Counted from the stretch's first letter, positions 33,917-44,373 are shown. The stretch is 64,000 nt of DNA from Acinetobacter sp. Ac_5812 (GCF_013072695.1 NZ_LXUK01000001.1:372001-436000), one strand, 5' to 3'. Notes: generated by a model from the sequence alone, not told the origin. Program-made: numbers and translations.

Positions 33917-35122
33917 TTAGGCTTCTTCAATCTCAAACACCTGACGCAAATACGCCAAGAAGGTATCATTATCCGTCATAGTCTTACCCGGACTATCCGA
34001 AATCTTCGCCACCGACTGACGATTACACTCCACCAATTTCAACACAATATTCAACGGCTTCTGCCCCATATCATTGGTCAAATTAGTACCAATCCCGAAG
34101 CTTACCTGAAAACGGTCTTTAAAATACTGATGCAATAACCATGCTTTTTCCAAATTCAACCCATCACTAAAGGTCAACATCTTGGTCTTGGTATCAATCT
34201 TGAGTTTGCGATAATGTACATAAGCCTTATCGCCCCATTCATATGGGTCACCACTGTCGTGGCGCAGGCCATCAAATAACTTGGCAAAATACAAATCGAA
34301 ATCACGCAGGAAAGCATCCATTCCCACCACATCGGTCAAGGCAATACCCAAATCACCGCGATATTCTTGTACCCATGCTTCCAAAGCTGCTTTCTGGAAA
34401 TTACGTAATCGCACATCAAGCGCTTGAAACGCCTGCAAGAACTCATGTGCCATAGTACCAATCGGACTAATCCCTAATTGCTTGGCCAACAATACATTAC
34501 TGGTACCACGAAAGACTTTAGGTGCAACAGCCTGAAATGCCTGTACCACATGCTTCTGCCATTCAAAACTATAACGGCGGCGTGTGCCAAAATCAGACAC
34601 TAAGAACGGTGGCTCTTTATCTTGTTGTTCTTGGGCATAATGCTGTAACTGTAGCAATTTCTGTTGCAGACGGCGCTCACCCTCAAGCAATACCTCATCA
34701 CTACGAATACGACGGAAATACAATTCATTGACGATGGCCAAGACAAAAATCTCAAACATCATGGCCTGAACCATAGGACCTTCAATGCGAATATCTAAAC
34801 GCCCAGCCTCATCAATACTGGCTTGAATAAAACGACGCTTGAGTTGGAACAGTTCCAGATAATCAACAAAATCACTTTTAATAAAACGCAATGAACGCAG
34901 GTACTGTAATTCGTCTTCTGCGAAACGCAGTTCACACAGCAAATCCAGTTGCTGATTCAAGTCATCCAAAATATCAACTAAGGGATAAACCGTATCTTCT
35001 AAATTGCGGCAACGAAATAAATAAACACTATGCGTTTGCGGAAACTGATGCAACACCACCTGTAACATGGTGAATTTATATAAGTCGGTATCCAGTAAAG
35101 ATTGAATAATTGGTGTAGACAT
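33917..35122 (-). CDS. pncB: Nicotinate phosphoribosyltransferase
   Basis: A 401-residue enzyme converting nicotinate and PRPP to nicotinate mononucleotide in NAD salvage. Family segments include [13 protein letters not shown] at the N-terminus, [54 protein letters not shown] (with the autophosphorylated-His type neighbourhood) and [10 protein letters not shown]. The length matches PncB. The complementary nicotinamidase gene lies at 50652-51296, so the deamidating salvage route is complete in this window. Confidence 0.95.
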   Translation of the reverse strand: MSTPIIQSLLDTDLYKFTMLQVVLHQFPQTHSVYLFRCRNLEDTVYPLVDILDDLNQQLDLLCELRFAEDELQYLRSLRFIKSDFVDYLELFQLKRRFIQASIDEAGRLDIRIEGPMVQAMMFEIFVLAIVNELYFRRIRSDEVLLEGERRLQQKLLQLQHYAQEQQDKEPPFLVSDFGTRRRYSFEWQKHVVQAFQAVAPKVFRGTSNVLLAKQLGISPIGTMAHEFLQAFQALDVRLRNFQKAALEAWVQEYRGDLGIALTDVVGMDAFLRDFDLYFAKLFDGLRHDSGDPYEWGDKAYVHYRKLKIDTKTKMLTFSDGLNLEKAWLLHQYFKDRFQVSFGIGTNLTNDMGQKPLNIVLKLVECNRQSVAKISDSPGKTMTDNDTFLAYLRQVFEIEEA

Positions 35123-35265
35123 GACTGAATTAAGATCTATTCTATTTCAAGCATTAAAGCATACTTTTATCCAGAAATGAGACTGTCTACGACGATGGAT
35201 ATTTTTCTCAAAATCATCTGATTCGGTGTCTTTTTAAATTCAATAGCTTAGGGAAATAGCAAAGC

Positions 35266-35754
35266 TTAATTGGAGAGCTCAGCCTGAATCTGTTGTAAGC
35301 GTTGCTGTTGTCCAAATTGAATTGCAAACTGCTCAGCGGTCAATTGACCCGTTTTTGCGGCATTAACATCACAATCGACCTGACGCAATTGTTTGGCAAT
35401 GCTCCATTCTGCTTTAACAATCGCCCCCATTAAGGCGGTATGTCCACGCTTGTCTCGAAGACAACGATTGGCACCTTGTTTGATCAACACATTAACCGCT
35501 TCTTTTTGCCCATAATAACTCGCCAGCATCAATGCGCTATAACCAGAGTGATCCTGCACATCGATCGGAAAACCATGCTTTAAAAACTCTTGTAAAACCT
35601 CAGTATTGCCAACTTTTGCTGCTGAAAAGAACAGCTCAATCACTTCATCTGAGCCCTTCACTGCGGTCGGAACTGTATTCGCATAACTTGAGACGGATAA
35701 ACTACCGCAGAATAGGCCGATTGCACATAATGTAGCTCGTAAATGAATCATCAC
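35266..35754 (-). CDS. Periplasmic ankyrin-repeat protein (AnkB-like)
   Basis: A 162-residue protein with a signal peptide (ending YANT near residue 26) and three to four ankyrin repeats (for example GYSALMLASYYGQKEAVNVLIKQG and GHTALMGAIVKAEWSIA-type units). In Pseudomonas aeruginosa a periplasmic ankyrin protein, AnkB, is encoded beside catalase KatB and is needed for full catalase activity. The same pairing is seen here with the catalase gene 122 bases upstream on the same strand. The function is inferred from that precedent. Confidence 0.88.
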   Translation of the reverse strand: MMIHLRATLCAIGLFCGSLSVSSYANTVPTAVKGSDEVIELFFSAAKVGNTEVLQEFLKHGFPIDVQDHSGYSALMLASYYGQKEAVNVLIKQGANRCLRDKRGHTALMGAIVKAEWSIAKQLRQVDCDVNAAKTGQLTAEQFAIQFGQQQRLQQIQAELSN

Positions 35755-35876
35755 AATATCCTAAAATTGAATCAGGAGTGCCTGTAACACTCGCCCTAGG
35801 TGCAGGAAAGGCTATTGAGGTTACAGGACTTTCTGGGGGTAACATTCAGGCACCTGTTACCACATGCTAAAACGAC

Positions 35877-37399
35877 TTATTCGTCTTTCAATTGCGCTGC
35901 TTTCGCTTGAGCATTTTTAAGATTCACACCTACAGCCTTGGCAAGACGTGCCCCATAATCAGCATCGGCCTTATAGAAGTAAGACAGCATAATGGTCTTG
36001 GTCTCTATATCTTTGACTTGTCCAAGGTCTGCCGCAAGATTACGAATCAAGTCATTTTTTTCTAGCGCTGAATAACTACGATATAAATCACCAGCCTGTT
36101 TAAATGACTGCTGCTTCTGAATCGCGTGCTGCATCACTGTACCCTGCAAAGGTGTTTGTACAGCTCTGGCAATCTCAGTAGATGGTTTTGGTTCAATCGT
36201 ACTTGGCTCATAATTCACATGAGACTCCGTTTGCCCCATGTTCATAGAGCCTTCTTGATTGTTGTTATTCACCGCAACCCGAGGACGATTCACTGGAATC
36301 TGTTGATGATTGGCACCTAAACGATATAACTGGGTATCCGAATAAGAGAAGATACGACCTTGTAATAAACGGTCTTCTGACGGTTCAATACCTGGAATCA
36401 AGTTGCCTGGTGCAAAAGCCGATTGTTCCGTTTCCTGAAAGAAATTCTTCGGCATACGATTCAAGGTCAAGGTTCCGACTTTGACTTCAGGCACCGCATC
36501 ACTTGGCCAAATTTTAGTTGCATCTAATGGATTGAAATCAAATTTATCTAAGTCTTTTGGATCAAGTACCTGAATGTACAAATCCCATTTTGGATAATTA
36601 CCTTCATTCACATTTTTATACATATCATTGGTTAAATGATTCCAGTCACGACCTTGAACTTCACGTACCTGATCAAGATTCAAGCCTTTCACGCCTTGTT
36701 TAGAACGCCAGTTGAACTTAACGTACTTATATTCGCCTTTGTCGTTATAGAGTTTAAAAGCATGCACGCCAAAGCCATCTAGCGTGCGGTAGCTTTCTGG
36801 TGTGCCTAAATTTGAATAAACATAGGTCAACATATTGATTGACCAAGGCTGGCTTTTTAAGAAGTCAAAAATACGGTTCGGATCTTGGACATTGCTGACT
36901 GGATCAGGCTTCATGGCATGGACAAAATCAGGGAACTTGATCGCATCACGAATAAAGAATACCGGCAGATTATTGCCGACCAAATCCCAATTGCCTTGCT
37001 GCGTATAGAATTTCACGGCAAAACCATGCGGATCACGTGCGGTTTCAGGCGAACCCTTCGGATGGATGACGGTTGAGAAGCGGACAAAAACAGGTGTGGT
37101 TGTACCAGTCTTAAACATCGATGCGACAGTTAAATCAGACAAATCTTTTGTTGCGACAAAATCACCATAGACGCCTGTACCACGTGCATGCACCACACGC
37201 TCGGGAATACGTTCACGGCCAAACGTTGTAATTTTTGAATCAGCTGGACATCTTGCAACAAGGTTGCGCCATTGGCACCCGCGGTCATGGAGTTTTGATT
37301 GTCACCTACAGGTGCACCATTGTCTTTGGTTAAAGGGGCTGCATACGCAGTGCTCAGCGTTGCTGCCATTATTGTGAATAAAAATGTTCGCTTAAACAT
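35877..37399 (-). pseudogene. katB: KatB-like periplasmic catalase with one-base frameshift
   Basis: Two frames together encode a 507-residue monofunctional haem catalase. The first frame (from ATG 37399) gives a signal peptide, then [14 protein letters not shown] and [13 protein letters not shown], after which it leaves the family and stops. The second frame resumes at [17 protein letters not shown] and continues to the end, with catalytic His in VVHARG, Asn in DLVGNNLPVFF and haem-ligand Tyr in RIFSYSDTQLYRLG. The break at about 37221 is one base missing in a T-run (coding strand CGTTTGGCC, expected CGTTTTGGCC). It is either a real inactivating mutation or a sequencing error. The signal peptide and ankyrin neighbour mark it as KatB-like. 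Confidence 0.88.
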
Positions 37400-37593
37400 A
37401 CTGTTAAATCCAAAATCTAAATACCTTTCCTGCACGGGGACTATACAAAGATTTAGGCAATAGATAAAAAAGATAATTTTAATAAAATAAATCGAAAAAT
37501 AAGATCAAAGACAATCTAGTGCCTTGATGAGGTCATGCTGAGCAAGCAAATCTGTTAGACTGCTGCCCTGATTCAATACCGATCTTCATTTTT

Positions 37594-38034
37594 ATGCGCG
37601 CATTAATTCAACGTGCCCTTGAAGCCAAAGTTGTGGTTGACGGGCAAACCACAGGCGAGATTCAACACGGCTTGTTGGTGTTTTTGGGTCTAGGTAAAGA
37701 CGATACTTTAGAAAAAGGCCAAAAGCTGATTGATAAGATTTTGAAGTATCGTATTTTTGATGATGAACAAGGTAAAATGGGCTGGAATGTCAGCCAAGCC
37801 AATGGTGGACTGCTACTCGTCTCTCAATTTACGCTGATGGCGCAAACACAAAAAGGCTTAAGACCAGATTTTGGCCCTGCCATGCCACCTGCAGCAGCCA
37901 AAGACCTGTATGAGCAATTGGTCAAGTACGCACAACAACAATTTAACCATGTCCAAACTGGGATTTTTGCCGCAGATATGAAAGTGCACCTGATCAATGA
38001 CGGTCCAGTGACTTTTAACCTAGAAGTCGAATAA
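37594..38034 (+). CDS. dtd: D-aminoacyl-tRNA deacylase
   Basis: A 146-residue cytoplasmic enzyme that hydrolyses D-amino acids from mischarged tRNAs. It has the N-terminal MRALIQRALEAKVVVDG, the conserved SQFTL with its active-site Thr/Ser region, RPDF, and the cross-subunit GPVT motif near the C-terminus. The length is normal for Dtd. It is a monocistronic gene with a good terminator. Confidence 0.96.
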   Translation: MRALIQRALEAKVVVDGQTTGEIQHGLLVFLGLGKDDTLEKGQKLIDKILKYRIFDDEQGKMGWNVSQANGGLLLVSQFTLMAQTQKGLRPDFGPAMPPAAAKDLYEQLVKYAQQQFNHVQTGIFAADMKVHLINDGPVTFNLEVE

Positions 38035-38045
38035 ATCGTGGCAAT

Positions 38046-38072
38046 AAAAAACTCCCCAGTGGGGAGTTTTTT
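38046..38072. terminator. Bidirectional terminator between dtd and SCP2 gene
   Basis: ACTCCCC and GGGGAGT with a three-base loop, A-run before and T-run after, between convergent genes. Confidence 0.85.
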
Positions 38073-38084
38073 ATGTCAGCGCAT

Positions 38085-38564
38085 TTATTTGCCTGTTTTT
38101 TCTTTAATAAAGGCACGTGCTTGACGAATTTTTTCTTTGACTGGTTTTGGCACTTTTGGTGGAATCAATTTCGCTGCTTGGTTAAACCACACCAATAAGC
38201 TAAAGTCACCTTCCATTTTGATGCTACCATCTTGCATACCCGTCATAAATGCGGTTGGGTCACCTTTCAACAAAGTTTTAACACCTTGCTCGCTTGATGC
38301 AAATTGTAAAATAAAGTCTGCTTTTTCTGGGCTACCTGCAACCGTATCAATCTTGCCACGATTCACAAGAATCTGACGAGCAAAGCCTAAATCTGTACCA
38401 ATCTGAATACGGAATTCACGGTCATGTACCAATTCAATAAACTTTGGGCTGGTACGTGCCAATTGCTTCATACGCAACGCCAAACCTGCCACTAATAAAT
38501 CCAGCGGATCAGTGCTTACATCAACGATAGGTAACTTAACCACAGGTAAAGAAGAAAGCTTCAT
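38085..38564 (-). CDS. SCP2 sterol-carrier domain protein (UbiJ/UbiT-like fold)
   Basis: A 159-residue protein. The ATG at 38564 is preferred because the conserved part starts soon after. The SCP2-like domain includes FRIQIGTDLGFARQILVNRGKID, DFILQFASSEQGVKTLLKGDP and MQDGSIKMEGDFSLLVWF, the usual pattern of a lipid-binding pocket. C-terminal basic helices follow. Related small SCP2 proteins (UbiT) assist anaerobic ubiquinone synthesis. No ubi genes are adjacent, so a specific role is not claimed. Confidence 0.85.
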   Translation of the reverse strand: MKLSSLPVVKLPIVDVSTDPLDLLVAGLALRMKQLARTSPKFIELVHDREFRIQIGTDLGFARQILVNRGKIDTVAGSPEKADFILQFASSEQGVKTLLKGDPTAFMTGMQDGSIKMEGDFSLLVWFNQAAKLIPPKVPKPVKEKIRQARAFIKEKTGK

Positions 38565-38666
38565 GACAATTATGCCTACAGTATTATGATGAAAATTAAG
38601 ACAACCGTATCCTAGCACAGTTGTAGAGCGGTCTGTAAAAGCTTTGTTGCAAAAAATTAGTACAAA

Positions 38667-38689
38667 AAAGGCATGCTGAGCATGCCTTT
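38667..38689 (-). terminator. Terminator of the 111-residue membrane protein gene
   Basis: AAAGGCATGCT and AGCATGCCTTT form an 11-bp inverted repeat. On the minus strand it is followed by a T-run. It lies 24 bases after the stop at 38713. Confidence 0.7.
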
Positions 38690-38712
38690 GATGTTGTTCG
38701 AATTATTATAAT

Positions 38713-39048
38713 TTATCTGCTAGAACATTGTTGCTGGTCATCCTTATAAACAGGTGTATGTTCAATATACTGGCGATTTGCCAGCTGTTTTTGTGCTTGT
38801 TTGTCTTCACGTAAAAGGATAAATGTAACCGTTATCATCGCAAGGCTCAACGCGGTCAAATAACTATAGGCGACGGACATCTCGAATATGGTTTGCGCAC
38901 CAAAGCGCACCACTTCTAACAGTCCCCAGCACAGCATACCCGCCAACATAAAACCTAACCAACGACGATAAGGAGAAAAGAAAACAGCAATAACTGCGAC
39001 AGCGATTAAGCCAAATCCAACCCACATGGTGAAATTCGCTGCTTCCAT
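38713..39048 (-). CDS. Small inner-membrane protein, 111 residues
   Basis: A protein with three hydrophobic segments (WVGFGLIAVAVIAVFFSP, WLGFMLAGMLCWGLLEVV, YLTALSLAMITVTFILL) and a polar, glutamine-rich tail ending QQQCSSR. GGAGG lies five bases before the ATG, a strong ribosome site. No family is recognised. It is flanked by its own terminator and a 406-base gap upstream, so it is probably expressed alone. An envelope function is only inferred from the topology. Confidence 0.75.
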   Translation of the reverse strand: MEAANFTMWVGFGLIAVAVIAVFFSPYRRWLGFMLAGMLCWGLLEVVRFGAQTIFEMSVAYSYLTALSLAMITVTFILLREDKQAQKQLANRQYIEHTPVYKDDQQQCSSR

Positions 39049-39454
39049 AGAAACCTCCGTCTTAAAAGGGGTGGTCTGTATTTATATTCAGACCTCTATA
39101 TTGTTCTGTAATCTCTAACAGTACTTCGTGTTGCATTAACGTCTTTATGCATTATGGAGCGTTTTTTTTAGAAAAAAAGAGCCTGAAATTAACCTTACGA
39201 CACAAGCTGTCGCAATATGCTTTTGTCATTACATTTTTAAAACATATAAAAGTCTTGAATGTCCATATAGCATCGATTACAGCGTGTCATTACAAAAAAC
39301 TATGCCACTTTTTTGCTGCAAAAAAACTTTTTTCGGAATTTTTTTATCGTTGTTTTTCTATACATTTAGACATAATTATGACGAATAAATGACGTACAAA
39401 AAATGAATAAGGCCGCAGTAAAAGCGACCTTATTGAAATGCGATAAATGTTACT
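39049..39454. other. AT-rich intergenic region without supportable gene
   Basis: A 406-base gap between the 111-residue membrane protein start and the serB stop. It holds the serB terminator at its right end and A/T-rich leader sequence. An 81-codon plus-strand frame has no ribosome site and unlikely composition and is not called. No repeat or RNA structure beyond the terminator was found. Confidence 0.55.
39406..39435 (-). terminator. Terminator of serB
   Basis: AATAAGG-C-CGC and GCG-A-CCTTATT pair with one mismatch around a seven-base loop, 20 bases after the serB stop on the minus strand. Confidence 0.65.
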
Positions 39455-40675
39455 CTAAGCGCGGTTTAAATCCTTATCATGCATACCCAATAAGTACAGC
39501 ACGCCATCTAAACCCACACTTGAAATGGCTTGATTGGCATTTTGGCGGACCAAAGGTTTAGCACGGAATGCAACGCCTAGACCTGCAATTGAAAGCATCG
39601 GTAAGTCATTGGCACCATCACCAACGGCCATCGCCTGCTCTAGCGAAATTCCCATTTTTTCGGCCAGTTGACGCAGTAACTCTGCTTTACGGGCACCATC
39701 AACAATCGCACCTTTCACTTCACCAGTGACAAAGCCATCTTCTACATCAAGAATATTGGCATGTACTTCATCAATCCCAAGTTTTGCTTGTAAGTACTCA
39801 GCAAAGTACTGGAAACCACCTGATAAAATTGCAGTCTTATAACCCAAGGCTTTCAAGGTAGAGATCAAACGCTCTGCCCCTTCAGTCACGGTCAAACGTT
39901 CTGCAATTTTCGGCAATACAGAAGCATCCAAACCTTTTAATAAAGCAACACGGGCACGGAAACTTTGTTGGAAATCAAGTTCACCTAACATGGCACGCTC
40001 AGTAATTTCAGCCACTTGTGCACCGACGCCTGCTTCTAATGCCAGTTCATCAATCACTTCTTGCTCGATCAAGGTGGAGTCCATATCAAAGCAAACTAAA
40101 CGACGATTACGACGATAGGCATTGTCTTCTTGCACAGCGACATCAATATTTAACTCGCCAGATAGGCTTAAACATGCTGCACGCATCGCTTGTGCATCCA
40201 ACATCTGTCCACTGAGGCCAAACTGCACACAGGCACGACGTGGAAATTGGCTTTCTGCATCCAGATCTAAACGCCCAGATAAACGGGTGACCGTTTCAAT
40301 ATTAAAGCCTTGACTTGACACAATTTTAGTCACGGCTTGCAGATGTGCAGCGGTAAGTTCAGGTGCAAGCGCAGTTACGATATAGCGAGTTCGGCCGCCT
40401 TCACTCACCCATTGATCATATTCTGCGTTGGAGATTGGTTTAAATCGCACAGTTAAGCCAATATCATGTGCTAAAATCAAAATCTCTTTCATTGCTAATG
40501 CAGTTGCAGTCTCATTATCCGATGCAACAACGATCCCAAGGGTCAGTTGATTATGGATAACTGCCTGCCCCACATCGAGTATTTGCAAAGAATGTACGGA
40601 TAGTACCTGCATTAATCGAGTAAACTGATTCGGTTGATCTGGTCCTAGAAAGGATATAAGAATGATTTCTCGCAT
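39455..40675 (-). CDS. serB: Phosphoserine phosphatase with ACT domains
   Basis: A 406-residue enzyme releasing serine from phosphoserine. The C-terminal HAD domain (about 195-395) begins with CFDMDSTLIEQEV, with the nucleophile and acid/base aspartates. It continues with ILSGGFQYFAEYL and AVGDGANDLPML. The N-terminal 180 residues hold tandem ACT-like regulatory folds, longer than in E. coli SerB and typical of Acinetobacter and Pseudomonas. It is divergent to an Smp/YtjB-like gene, the arrangement also found in E. coli. Confidence 0.95.
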   Translation of the reverse strand: MREIILISFLGPDQPNQFTRLMQVLSVHSLQILDVGQAVIHNQLTLGIVVASDNETATALAMKEILILAHDIGLTVRFKPISNAEYDQWVSEGGRTRYIVTALAPELTAAHLQAVTKIVSSQGFNIETVTRLSGRLDLDAESQFPRRACVQFGLSGQMLDAQAMRAACLSLSGELNIDVAVQEDNAYRRNRRLVCFDMDSTLIEQEVIDELALEAGVGAQVAEITERAMLGELDFQQSFRARVALLKGLDASVLPKIAERLTVTEGAERLISTLKALGYKTAILSGGFQYFAEYLQAKLGIDEVHANILDVEDGFVTGEVKGAIVDGARKAELLRQLAEKMGISLEQAMAVGDGANDLPMLSIAGLGVAFRAKPLVRQNANQAISSVGLDGVLYLLGMHDKDLNRA

Positions 40676-40736
40676 GAATTGACTCGTGGTTGAGCGACAA
40701 CTATTGTAAGAATCATAACATAACCCATGAATCTAT

Positions 40737-42032
40737 TTGCCTTGGAAATTTAACTTGAATGCGCCTCGCCAAGGGCTATTTGCTAGCCTACTGATCGTAA
40801 GTTTTGCATTGCATACCTTTTTATTGGTGATTGCAACGACACATCAACTCAATGAAAATCGCGCTAGCCAAGGACAACTGATGACCAGTCAGTTAGTGGC
40901 AGATAGTCTTGCCGAGTTGGAACCAGCCAATACCGTTTCACTGGCATTGGTGGCGAATCGTTATGCAACCAATCCGAGTGTTGCCTCTATTCGTATTTTA
41001 GATGCCAATAAACAAGTGCTTGCAACCAGTGGCATGGCCAAAACCCGCCAAGGTGAAGTGTTCGTTCGTGATGCACTCCAAAATGAAAAGAAAGTCGGTA
41101 CGGTTGAAATTACCCTTATCCAGCCGAGTATCGGTGAGATTTTACGGACTCAATGGTTAGCGATTTTAGTTTCACTCTTCATTCATGGGCTGATTTGGTT
41201 GGCCTATCGTGCCATCGCACGTCCAACACGCAGCGAATACTTGGCACGTATCAATCAAGAAAATCATCTCAAACATGAGATTCAACGTTTAACCCAAGCC
41301 CTTGCACTTGAAAAACAAAATGCCGTGACTTTGGTTGCTCAGGCACAACAGCAGGCAAAAGCGCAAGCCAAACCGCGTGTTGAAAAAAATCCAGTTGAAT
41401 CCGTATCACTGGACGATCAAGCTCTGGCGCTCAATATTCAGTTTTATGATCCTAAACAATTATTGAGTAGCGTGAACCAATCTGTTTCCGTGCCTTATTT
41501 CAAACTATGCCAATTATTTTTAGATAAAAGTATTGCGCTCTGTGCCAAGCATTACCAGATTGATGCCGCTCAAATTCAGGTGGTTCAAGAATTCAATGCA
41601 GATGGCGCAAGCTTAGCAACAACAGCTGAAAACAGTCATGCCCTTGAATGTCTGATGATGGTCGGTGCTGTTTTCCAGTTATTGGCCGATGTACTGTATA
41701 AACGTTATCGTGAAGATAAACGTTTTGCCTTACAAACCCGTGGTGCAGTTGCAAGTGCAGTCGACGCCATGCAGTTAGATGCTGTTGAAGCCGCGAAACG
41801 ATTGGCACAACATTTACATGCCAAAGAAGCAGCTTTGCATTTAAATCATGAGCAGCTCAAAAGTATTCAAAACAGTTATGAATTAGTGGCAATGCCAAAT
41901 CCAAGTAATATCATGACCCGTCATGCTTTTATGATTAATGGCATGAATGAAGAATGTGCAACGTTGGCGCAAACGCTACGTACCGAAATTTTAATGGGTA
42001 AAAAAGCCAGAGCATCAACAGAGCTGGAATAA
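40737..42032 (+). CDS. Smp/YtjB-like membrane protein
   Basis: A 431-residue protein with an N-terminal membrane helix (about 15-35), a periplasmic domain of about 100 residues (DSLAELEPANTVSLALVANRY, VASIRILDANKQVLATSG), a second helix near residue 145 and a long cytoplasmic part with a coiled-coil. The layout and position divergent to serB match E. coli Smp (YtjB). The start is uncertain: TTG 40737 is used, as no in-frame ATG precedes the first helix. The function is not established. Confidence 0.75.
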   Translation: MPWKFNLNAPRQGLFASLLIVSFALHTFLLVIATTHQLNENRASQGQLMTSQLVADSLAELEPANTVSLALVANRYATNPSVASIRILDANKQVLATSGMAKTRQGEVFVRDALQNEKKVGTVEITLIQPSIGEILRTQWLAILVSLFIHGLIWLAYRAIARPTRSEYLARINQENHLKHEIQRLTQALALEKQNAVTLVAQAQQQAKAQAKPRVEKNPVESVSLDDQALALNIQFYDPKQLLSSVNQSVSVPYFKLCQLFLDKSIALCAKHYQIDAAQIQVVQEFNADGASLATTAENSHALECLMMVGAVFQLLADVLYKRYREDKRFALQTRGAVASAVDAMQLDAVEAAKRLAQHLHAKEAALHLNHEQLKSIQNSYELVAMPNPSNIMTRHAFMINGMNEECATLAQTLRTEILMGKKARASTELE

Positions 42033-42067
42033 ATAGCACTTAGGCTACGCTAATCGAGTCATTCAAA

Positions 42068-42107
42068 ACACAAGGCTTTGTCTAAATACAAAGCCTTGTG
42101 TTTTTTT
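42068..42107 (+). terminator. Terminator of Smp/YtjB-like gene
   Basis: ACACAAGGCTTTG and CAAAGCCTTGTGT form a perfect 13-bp stem with an eight-base loop followed by seven T. Confidence 0.9.
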
Positions 42108-42316
42108 GTTTAGCCCATAGATATAAAGCTTACAATCACATCACACTGTCTTTTAAAGTGGCAAAACTGGGCAGGATAATGTGTTGCAAGATAATTTGTT
42201 TGGCCTGACTTTTTATTGATAAAGAAGCACAGGCGAAATTTTTTAAAATGCGGTAAACTATGCCAGATTTATCGAATACTAGTGCCTAACAAAGGCAAGA
42301 TAAAAGGTGAAAGCGA

Positions 42317-43438
42317 ATGCCGCTGAGTCATGTTGAAGAGCTTGTTGCAGATATTCGTGCAGGCAAAATGGTCATCCTGATGGATGATGAAGATCGTGAA
42401 AATGAAGGTGACCTCGTCATCGCTGCAACACATGTTCGCCCTGAAGATATTAACTTCATGATTACACATGCACGTGGCTTGGTCTGCCTGACACTCAGTC
42501 GCGACCGCTGTAAACAACTCAACCTTCCATTGATGGTTGATCAGAACGGCGCGCAGCACGCAACCAACTTCACGCTTTCGATTGAAGCGGCAGAAGGCAT
42601 CAGTACAGGTATTTCAGCAGCTGAACGCGCACATACTATTCGTACTGCGGTTGCAGCACATGCCAAACCAAGTGATATCGTACAACCGGGTCATATTTTC
42701 CCGTTAATGGCACAACCAGGTGGTGTTTTGCACCGTGCAGGTCATACCGAAGCAGGTTGTGACCTCACCCGCTTAGCAGGTCTAGAACCAGCCTCTGTGA
42801 TCTGTGAAATTATCAATGATGACGGTACAATGGCACGTCGTCCTGATTTAGAAGTCTTTGCAGAAAAACACGGCTTAAAAATTGGAACCATCGCGGACCT
42901 GATCCATTACCGCATGACCAATGAACAAACCGTTGAACGTTTGTCTCAAGAAACCATTGAGACTGAATACGGTGCATTTGAACTATATAAGTACCGTGAA
43001 ATCGGCAATCCTGATATTCATGTTGCCTTAGTTAAAGGTGAACCAAAACAAGGCGTCACCACTGTTCGTGTGCATGGTTTCAGCCCAATTCGTGATTTAT
43101 TGAAATTGAATAAAGCCGACGGTTCTCCTGCTTGGAACTTAGACCTTGCCATGCAAACGATCGCTGCAAGTGATCGCGGTGTACTGGTATGGATTGGTCA
43201 GGGTCAATTAGAAGATCTTGGTCCTGCATTACAGAATTTAAATCAGCCAAAACCACTGAAATCCAATGCTGCACTGTCTCATCAATATCAAACCATTGGT
43301 GTGGGTGCACAGATTTTACGTGATTTAGGCGTTGAGAAAATGAAGTTGTTGAGTTCCCCACTTCGTTTCAATGCCTTATCCGGATTCAATTTAGAGGTAG
43401 TGGAATACATCACTGCCGATCAAATCACAGCAAAATAA
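42317..43438 (+). CDS. ribB: 3,4-DHBP synthase with degenerate GTP cyclohydrolase II domain
   Basis: A 373-residue protein. The first about 205 residues are 3,4-dihydroxy-2-butanone-4-phosphate synthase: [25 protein letters not shown], and [15 protein letters not shown]. They make the four-carbon unit of riboflavin. The rest resembles GTP cyclohydrolase II in outline, but the zinc cysteines and the R-x-HS-x-C motif are absent, so that activity is very unlikely. Such RibBX-type proteins are known in Proteobacteria. A separate ribA must be elsewhere. First gene of the ribB-ribH-nusB-thiL-pgpA cluster. Confidence 0.92.
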   Translation: MPLSHVEELVADIRAGKMVILMDDEDRENEGDLVIAATHVRPEDINFMITHARGLVCLTLSRDRCKQLNLPLMVDQNGAQHATNFTLSIEAAEGISTGISAAERAHTIRTAVAAHAKPSDIVQPGHIFPLMAQPGGVLHRAGHTEAGCDLTRLAGLEPASVICEIINDDGTMARRPDLEVFAEKHGLKIGTIADLIHYRMTNEQTVERLSQETIETEYGAFELYKYREIGNPDIHVALVKGEPKQGVTTVRVHGFSPIRDLLKLNKADGSPAWNLDLAMQTIAASDRGVLVWIGQGQLEDLGPALQNLNQPKPLKSNAALSHQYQTIGVGAQILRDLGVEKMKLLSSPLRFNALSGFNLEVVEYITADQITAK

Positions 43439-43449
43439 TCGAGGTTGCT

Positions 43450-43920
43450 ATGGCAATTCGCCGAATTGAAGGTTTATTACATCTCGCAAGCGAAGGTCGT
43501 TATGCGATCTTAGTCGGTCGTTTCAACAGCTTCGTTGTTGAACATTTACTTGAAGGCGCAATCGACACTTTAAAACGCCATGGCGTTGCAGAAGAAGCGA
43601 TTACCGTTATTCATGCACCTGGTGCATGGGAACTACCGATTGTTGCGAAAAAATTAGCAGCTTCAAATAAATTTGATGCCATCATTGCTTTAGGCGCAGT
43701 GATTCGTGGCAGCACACCTCACTTTGACTTTGTTGCTGGTGAATGTGCAAAAGGTTTAGGTGTGGTTGCACTTGAAAGCACAATGCCTGTGATCAATGGT
43801 GTCTTAACCACAGACAGCATTGAACAAGCAATTGAACGTTCTGGTACGAAAGCAGGAAATAAAGGTAGCGAAGCTGCATTGACTGCAATCGAAATGGTTA
43901 ACTTATTAAAGGCAATTTAA
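43450..43920 (+). CDS. ribH: 6,7-dimethyl-8-ribityllumazine synthase
   Basis: A 156-residue enzyme forming the capsid-like lumazine synthase, the penultimate step of riboflavin synthesis. Motifs are [55 protein letters not shown] and [16 protein letters not shown] (all family hallmarks; the catalytic His lies in TPHFD). It follows ribB after 11 bases and precedes nusB by 3 bases, so they are cotranscribed. No FMN riboswitch was seen upstream of the cluster. Confidence 0.96.
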   Translation: MAIRRIEGLLHLASEGRYAILVGRFNSFVVEHLLEGAIDTLKRHGVAEEAITVIHAPGAWELPIVAKKLAASNKFDAIIALGAVIRGSTPHFDFVAGECAKGLGVVALESTMPVINGVLTTDSIEQAIERSGTKAGNKGSEAALTAIEMVNLLKAI

Positions 43921-43923
43921 AGC

Positions 43924-44373
43924 ATGTCGCAAACACTTCAGGCCGCTTATGCAGCGAAACGCAAAGCACGTCGTTTTGCTGTACAAGGGATTTATGAATG
44001 GCAAATGAGTCATAACCCAGTTCATGAAATTGAAGCACGCACGCGTGTTGAAAATGCCATGCACAAAGTTGACCTTAACTATTACCATGAATTGCTCACT
44101 CAAGTGGTTGCTCAACATGAAGCTTTAGATGAGTTACTCATCCCTGTACTTGACCGTGAGTTAAATGCCCTGGATGGCGTAGAACTTGCAACCTTACGAC
44201 TAGGTGCTTATGAACTCCGAGATCATCTTGAAGTTCCATACCGCGTTGTACTTGACGAAGCGATTGAGCTAGCTAAACACTTTGGTGGTGCAGACAGTCA
44301 TAAATACATCAATGGTGTATTAGACCGTCTTTCATCAAAGCTGCGTGAAGCTGAAAAACAGCAAGCAAAATAA
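43924..44373 (+). CDS. nusB: Transcription antitermination factor NusB
   Basis: A 149-residue all-helical RNA-binding protein that joins NusE (S10) on boxA RNA during rRNA transcription. It has the family patterns [51 protein letters not shown] and [10 protein letters not shown]. The length is typical. Its place between ribH and thiL is the widely conserved order in gammaproteobacteria. Confidence 0.95.
   Translation: MSQTLQAAYAAKRKARRFAVQGIYEWQMSHNPVHEIEARTRVENAMHKVDLNYYHELLTQVVAQHEALDELLIPVLDRELNALDGVELATLRLGAYELRDHLEVPYRVVLDEAIELAKHFGGADSHKYINGVLDRLSSKLREAEKQQAK

Noticed and set aside
33748..33981. 77-codon plus-strand frame
   Set aside because: It runs through the structured repeat and into the 3' end of pncB on the other strand; a shadow frame.
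39147..39392. 81-codon plus-strand frame in the AT-rich gap before serB
   Set aside because: No ribosome site and no protein-like pattern; chance openness in AT-rich DNA.
42108..42316. FMN riboswitch upstream of ribB
   Set aside because: None of the conserved RFN-element segments could be found in the leader.
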